This document shows, piece by piece, positions 5,016 to 7,591 of a stretch of DNA of 7,591 nucleotides. The stretch covers positions 1 to 7,591 of the forward strand of contig JAPYWZ010000027.1 in assembly GCA_028276105.1 (NCBI GenBank), read 5' to 3'. The position numbers and the translations under genes are program-made. This stretch comes from Microgenomates group bacterium. Its GTDB lineage: Bacteria; Patescibacteriota; Microgenomatia; UBA1406; GWC2-37-13. The first letter of the stretch is position 1, and every line of letters begins with the position of its first letter. The notes beneath the pieces are model-generated. The model had not been told where the DNA came from and searched no databases. It worked only from the letters and a program-made list of their open reading frames with translations.

Positions 5016-5267
5016 ATGAAAACGACCTATATTTCTTCAACTGATTTAAAAAATAAAACGGCTGAGATTTTAAATTTGGTCAGTTTTGGTGGGGTTGAGG
5101 CGATAATTGAGCGTCATGGTCGGCCTTTGGCCAAAATTTTACCTTTTAAGGAAGAAGAAAAAAAAAGAAATCTTAAAGAAAATTTAAGAAAATATTTTGG
5201 CGCGATTGCTGATTTTCCTCAAGTTTTCAAAAATCGATATTTTAAAAGAAAAAAGATTCATTTATGA
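5016..5267 (+). CDS. Phd/YefM-family antitoxin
   Basis: The 83-residue protein has the Phd/YefM layout. The N-terminal DNA-binding half (about 1-44) reads YISSTDLKNKTAEILNLV, then AIIERHGRPLAKILPF. A charged C-terminal tail (about 45-83, EEEKKRNLKENLRKYFG) should wrap the toxin. It is predicted to neutralise the PIN-domain toxin encoded next and to repress the operon. I chose the ATG at 5016 over an in-frame TTG at 4980 because the TTG is part of the -35 box and the family normally starts just before this YISST-type strand. The stop overlaps the toxin ATG by four bases (ATGA), which suggests translational coupling. Confidence 0.88.
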   Translation: MKTTYISSTDLKNKTAEILNLVSFGGVEAIIERHGRPLAKILPFKEEEKKRNLKENLRKYFGAIADFPQVFKNRYFKRKKIHL

Positions 5268-5653
5268 AATATCTTTTAGACACAACGGTTTTAGTTAATC
5301 ATCTTCGGGGTAAAAAGCCCATAAAAATTGATTTTTTGGAAAAAGGATGTGGTGTATCGATTATCACTCAAGCTGAACTTTTTTACGGCGCTTATAAATC
5401 TTCTAATTCTCTTGAAAATTTGAAAAAAATAAAGACGATGTTTTTCGATTTAGGGATAGAGGTAATCACTCTTAATGAGAGGATTATTGAACATTATGCC
5501 AAAATTAAAGCCAAATTAGAAAAAGAAGGGAAAAGATTAGATGAATTTGATCTTTTGATTGCGGCAACCGCCATAGAGAAAAACTTAATTTTAGTAAGTG
5601 ATAATTTAGCTCATTTTAAAAGAATTTCATTATTAAAAGTTATTAGCCAATAA
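5264..5653 (+). CDS. vapC: PIN-domain ribonuclease toxin, VapC family
   Basis: This 129-residue single PIN domain is typical of VapC toxins, which are Mg2+-dependent RNases cutting specific RNAs, often tRNA or rRNA. The acidic residues are in place: D6 in LLDTTVLVNHL, E38 in TQAELFYGA, D96 (with D93) in LDEFDLLIAATA, and D113 in VSDNLAHFKRI. The active site therefore looks intact. It has no Shine-Dalgarno sequence and begins inside the stop codon of the antitoxin gene, so translation probably depends on upstream ribosomes. Such pairs are mobile accessory genes; codon use and base composition do not differ visibly from neighbours. The RNA target cannot be predicted. Confidence 0.92.
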   Translation: MKYLLDTTVLVNHLRGKKPIKIDFLEKGCGVSIITQAELFYGAYKSSNSLENLKKIKTMFFDLGIEVITLNERIIEHYAKIKAKLEKEGKRLDEFDLLIAATAIEKNLILVSDNLAHFKRISLLKVISQ

Positions 5654-5719
5654 CTTCCTTAGCGAGGTTGGTTTGAGAAGCTTGAGGTGAAGAAATAGTT
5701 GGTTGTAATCTTCTTTAGC

Positions 5720-5747
5720 TTGATTTTTCGCCAAAATCTGATAAAAT
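5720..5747 (+). promoter_or_regulatory. Promoter of the HD hydrolase gene
   Basis: TTGATT (5720-5725) and TAAAAT (5742-5747) are spaced by 16 bases, with TG at 5739-5740 making the -10 extended. The -10 ends 11 bases before the ATG at 5759, giving a leader of only a few bases and no Shine-Dalgarno sequence. The sequence from the vapC stop to here shows no convincing terminator. Confidence 0.65.
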
Positions 5748-5758
5748 ACCCCATAATA

Positions 5759-6667
5759 ATGGGAAAAGAACAATCTCAAAGGGATTCTCAGAAAATTTCA
5801 CCAGGAGATGGTTGTTTAGGTTTAATATTTCCTTTCGTGCCTTCAGTTAAGAATATTTATAAAAGAGCAGAAAGATTAGGGTTATTAACCAGAATTCTTC
5901 TTAAAGATAAAGACCCAAGACTAGCTGAAGCTTTTGTTTTTGGTTTTGGAGATTTAGAACGGGTTTTTAAGACAGATGAAAGATTGTTTGGATTTTTTGA
6001 AAAATATTTACCTTTTATTCGTTCTTTATATCAGGATTCAAAAGGTAAAGATTATACAAGAAAAGTCAATGAAGGTTTATATCTTCGTCATATTCTTCGA
6101 ATAATGGTTTTGGCAGATGAATTATATCAACAATTAAGGCCAGAAGGAATTAATTTAAACTATGAAGTTTTAATGATGGCAGCGGCTTTACATGATGCGA
6201 TTGAGATAAGTAGAGAAAATGGTAGAGAGGTGAGTGTTGAATATCTTCAACAAAGATTAAGGGAAATAGGTTTTGATGAAGATGATGCTCATAACATTAG
6301 TTATATGTCAGAATTTTTAGTTCCTAAAGAAACTTCCTCTGAGAATTATTTTGATAAGAAGCAAAAAGATTTTGATCGGATTTGGGATGGTGAAGGATTG
6401 AGTGAGAAAGAAAAAGCTTGGTGGGAAGCTAACAAAGATTATTTAAAAGTAATCAAAGCAGCCGATGTTTTAGCTAATTTAGAGGAGACAGTTGATGATT
6501 TAGAAAAGGGAAGAGAGGATGGGAGAATGAAAAGATCGCTGAAGGAGAGATTTATGGTTTTTCAATATCGAGTTGGGCGGATTCAAGAGATGTTTGCATA
6601 TGAAAAAGCAGATGAATTATTAAATTTTATAGCGCAAAGGATTTCGGCGGCGACACCGGCGGTTTAA
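5759..6667 (+). CDS. HD-domain phosphohydrolase, RelA/SpoT hydrolase-like
   Basis: The 302-residue protein carries an HD hydrolase domain in about residues 100-260. The metal ligands can be read as H111 (LRHILRI), H145-D146 (AAALHDAIE) and D236 (KAADVLAN), with N240 four residues on, the same order and final spacing as in the (p)ppGpp hydrolase domain of RelA/SpoT. E149 fits the catalytic glutamate of the HDxxED motif, but the following aspartate is I150. There is no synthetase, TGS or ACT domain, and about 100 N-terminal residues match nothing I recognise. It may be a small alarmone hydrolase or act on another nucleotide. I placed the start at the ATG at 5759, since the longer in-frame TTG start at 5699 lies upstream of the promoter. 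It converges on the acetyltransferase gene with four bases between stops. Confidence 0.75.
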   Translation: MGKEQSQRDSQKISPGDGCLGLIFPFVPSVKNIYKRAERLGLLTRILLKDKDPRLAEAFVFGFGDLERVFKTDERLFGFFEKYLPFIRSLYQDSKGKDYTRKVNEGLYLRHILRIMVLADELYQQLRPEGINLNYEVLMMAAALHDAIEISRENGREVSVEYLQQRLREIGFDEDDAHNISYMSEFLVPKETSSENYFDKKQKDFDRIWDGEGLSEKEKAWWEANKDYLKVIKAADVLANLEETVDDLEKGREDGRMKRSLKERFMVFQYRVGRIQEMFAYEKADELLNFIAQRISAATPAV

Positions 6668-6671
6668 GATG

Positions 6672-7169
6672 CTAAATAATTTTCTCCAAGTTAAATTTTC
6701 CAATCACTTTTCCCATCACAACCTGATTTACTCCAAAATAAGACATTTTTTGAAGACCTTCTTTTTCAAAACCACATTTTTCATAAAAAGAAGAAATTAA
6801 TGGGTAGGCGGCCAATTCCATTTTATGACAACCCTGACTTTTGGTAATTTTTTCCCATTCAGAAACTAAAGCTTTGCCGACCCCTTTTCCCTGGTGATTT
6901 TTATCAACTGCCAACCATCGTAAGAAAGAAACACCACCATAAGGTTCATCAATCATCGCAAATCCCAAAGGTTGGCTTACCTCATAAGCAACCAAGATTG
7001 TTCGGTAGTTATTTTGTAATTGATAATAAAGATTTTGCTGACTATAGATTTTGGTTAAAAAATAATCAATCACTTTTGGATGATAAAAAGGGAAATTTTT
7101 CCGCATTAGTTTTTCAAAAAAAGGAAAAAAGTCTTTTAGGTTTTCTGGGTTTAAAGAAGAGATGGTCAT
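6672..7169 (-). CDS. GNAT-family N-acetyltransferase
   Basis: The 165-residue protein has the GNAT fold pattern. Strand beta4 leads into the acetyl-CoA pyrophosphate loop (LRWLAVDKNHQGKGVGKALV, about 83-102, with Q93-G94-K95-G96-V97-G98), and the C-terminal signature SSFYEKCGFEKEG (126-138) follows. The length is normal. These enzymes transfer acetyl from acetyl-CoA to an amine of a small molecule or protein; the substrate cannot be told here. The ATG is set by an extended -10 that ends seven bases upstream, with no Shine-Dalgarno sequence. It is a single gene, convergent with the HD hydrolase gene and downstream of an unrecognised gene on the same strand. Confidence 0.92.
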   Translation of the reverse strand: MTISSLNPENLKDFFPFFEKLMRKNFPFYHPKVIDYFLTKIYSQQNLYYQLQNNYRTILVAYEVSQPLGFAMIDEPYGGVSFLRWLAVDKNHQGKGVGKALVSEWEKITKSQGCHKMELAAYPLISSFYEKCGFEKEGLQKMSYFGVNQVVMGKVIGKFNLEKII

Positions 7170-7176
7170 AAGAAAG

Positions 7177-7185
7177 ATTATAGCA
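7177..7185 (-). promoter_or_regulatory. Extended -10 promoter of the acetyltransferase gene
   Basis: On the minus strand TGCTATAAT (7185-7177) is a perfect extended -10, ending seven bases before the ATG at 7169. No consensus -35 is present. The transcript is predicted to be leaderless. Confidence 0.7.
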
Positions 7186-7190
7186 AAGAT

Positions 7191-7220
7191 AGTTAAAGTT
7201 AGTTTAAGTTATAATTAGTT
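7191..7220. repeat. Three imperfect 10-bp tandem units
   Basis: Units AGTTAAAGTT, AGTTTAAGTT and ATAATTAGTT follow one another; the first two differ at one base and the third is more diverged. They lie directly upstream of the acetyltransferase promoter. The third unit also holds most of a plus-strand TATAAT (7210-7215). The 10-bp period matches one helical turn, so this could be a bent or UP-like element, or chance in AT-rich DNA. Confidence 0.35.
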
Positions 7221-7250
7221 GGAATGGGTATGTTTTTAAGATAGTGATAA

Positions 7251-7361
7251 ATTTACAGGTTAATTTTTCCAAAAATGGATTGGTCTTATTTGAATAAAAA
7301 AAGGTTAGAAAAGTGGGGGAGAAGGTATTCGAAAAAGATAAGAGAAGTTTTAAAGAATTAA
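7251..7361 (+). other. Short open frame, possible gene remnant
   Basis: A frame open from 7251 to a TAA at 7359-7361 includes an ATG at 7275 and would encode 28 residues from it (MDWSYLNKKRLEKWG, then a basic end). There is no Shine-Dalgarno sequence or well-placed promoter. The ending looks like a protein C-terminus, so it may be what is left of a decayed gene in the gap between the two minus-strand genes. It could equally be chance. Confidence 0.2.
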
Positions 7362-7387
7362 AATGAATAAACCTCGATTTGTTTTAT

Positions 7388-7591
7388 TTATAAATCTGGT
7401 AGATTGTTAATAAAATCAGCAAAAGGACCTAAGTCTAAGTTTTCTGGATTTTTTTGTTTATTTGGTGGGGTATTGTTTGTTTTATTTTCTGATGGAGATT
7501 GGTTACTCATTGAAGGAAGAAAATAATAACCTATTTTCCAAGAAGTTGACACCCAATTCAATATTTCTGACGCTCTTGTTATTAAAACATT
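7388..7591 (-). CDS. Unrecognised protein, C-terminal part (enters from the window edge)
   Basis: A minus-strand frame is open from the window edge to a TAA at 7390-7388, giving the last 67 residues of a protein whose start lies outside. After a more ordered segment (ITRASEILNWVSTSWKIGYY) comes a low-complexity hydrophilic stretch rich in Asn, Pro, Lys, Ser and Gln (SNQSPSENKTNNTPPNKQK). The last residues turn acidic and hydrophobic (LGPFADFINNLPDL). Such a tail looks like a flexible linker ending in a short binding or folding motif. I do not recognise the family. The frame reads through 204 bases of AT-rich DNA with no stop and a protein-like composition, which supports a real gene. Confidence 0.55.
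   Translation of the reverse strand, partial: NVLITRASEILNWVSTSWKIGYYFLPSMSNQSPSENKTNNTPPNKQKNPENLDLGPFADFINNLPDL

Noticed and set aside
409..5267. Recoding of UGA as glycine, as in some Patescibacteria
   Set aside because: UGA ends the genes at 999, 4983 and 5267 where the proteins end naturally, and no conserved domain contains an in-frame UGA.
5654..5719. Terminator between vapC and the HD hydrolase gene
   Set aside because: Only short, imperfect pairings are present and no T-tract follows, so read-through from the toxin operon cannot be excluded.
5699..5758. Longer HD hydrolase starting at TTG 5699
   Set aside because: The extra 20 codons cover the promoter (5720-5747), and the encoded peptide is unrelated in character to the protein; ATG 5759 follows the -10 closely.
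7362..7390. AT-only hairpin after the right-edge gene (AATAAA paired with TTTATT)
   Set aside because: The stem is short, bulged and almost without G-C pairs, so it is not a credible terminator.

Overview
The window is very AT-rich and codes densely on both strands. It looks like a chromosomal segment of a bacterium with a small genome, most likely a member of the Patescibacteria (CPR). That assignment is inferred. It rests on sigma70-type -35/-10 promoters, a rho-independent terminator, UGA and UAA both used as normal stops, very tight spacing, and bacterial families (RRM protein, HD hydrolase, Phd/VapC) next to archaeal-type cofactor enzymes. No rRNA, tRNA, CRISPR array or insertion sequence was seen.

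Layout. Positions 1-262 hold the start of an unrecognised minus-strand gene. Its near-consensus promoter carries a (CTT)7 microsatellite as spacer. Positions 409-999 encode a winged-helix protein resembling AbiEi-type regulators, followed by a short coding remnant (992-1105). Positions 1110-1611 hold an RRM RNA-binding protein with a long U-rich leader, a possible attenuator hairpin and the only strong Shine-Dalgarno sequence in the window. A strong terminator (1643-1673) runs straight into the promoter of a CaCA-type cation exchanger (1688-2641). This gene converges on and overlaps nadE (2613-3455, minus).

From a 22-bp divergent promoter shared with nadE runs the most notable gene, 3478-4983. 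It encodes a three-domain fusion of archaeal-type NMN adenylyltransferase, archaeal-type phosphopantetheine adenylyltransferase and GTP-dependent dephospho-CoA kinase. Together with NadE, the block could carry out the last two steps of NAD synthesis and the last two of CoA synthesis. A Phd/VapC toxin-antitoxin pair follows (5016-5653), whose promoter overlaps the end of the fusion gene and a 14-bp palindromic operator candidate. Then come a RelA/SpoT-like HD hydrolase (5759-6667), a convergent GNAT acetyltransferase (6672-7169, minus), a low-coding stretch, and the C-terminal end of another unrecognised minus-strand gene (7388-7591).

A theme runs through the window. At seven starts the promoter -10 box lies only 6-11 bases before the ATG and there is no Shine-Dalgarno sequence, so most transcripts should be leaderless or nearly so. 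The RRM gene, with its long leader and strong ribosome binding site, is the exception.
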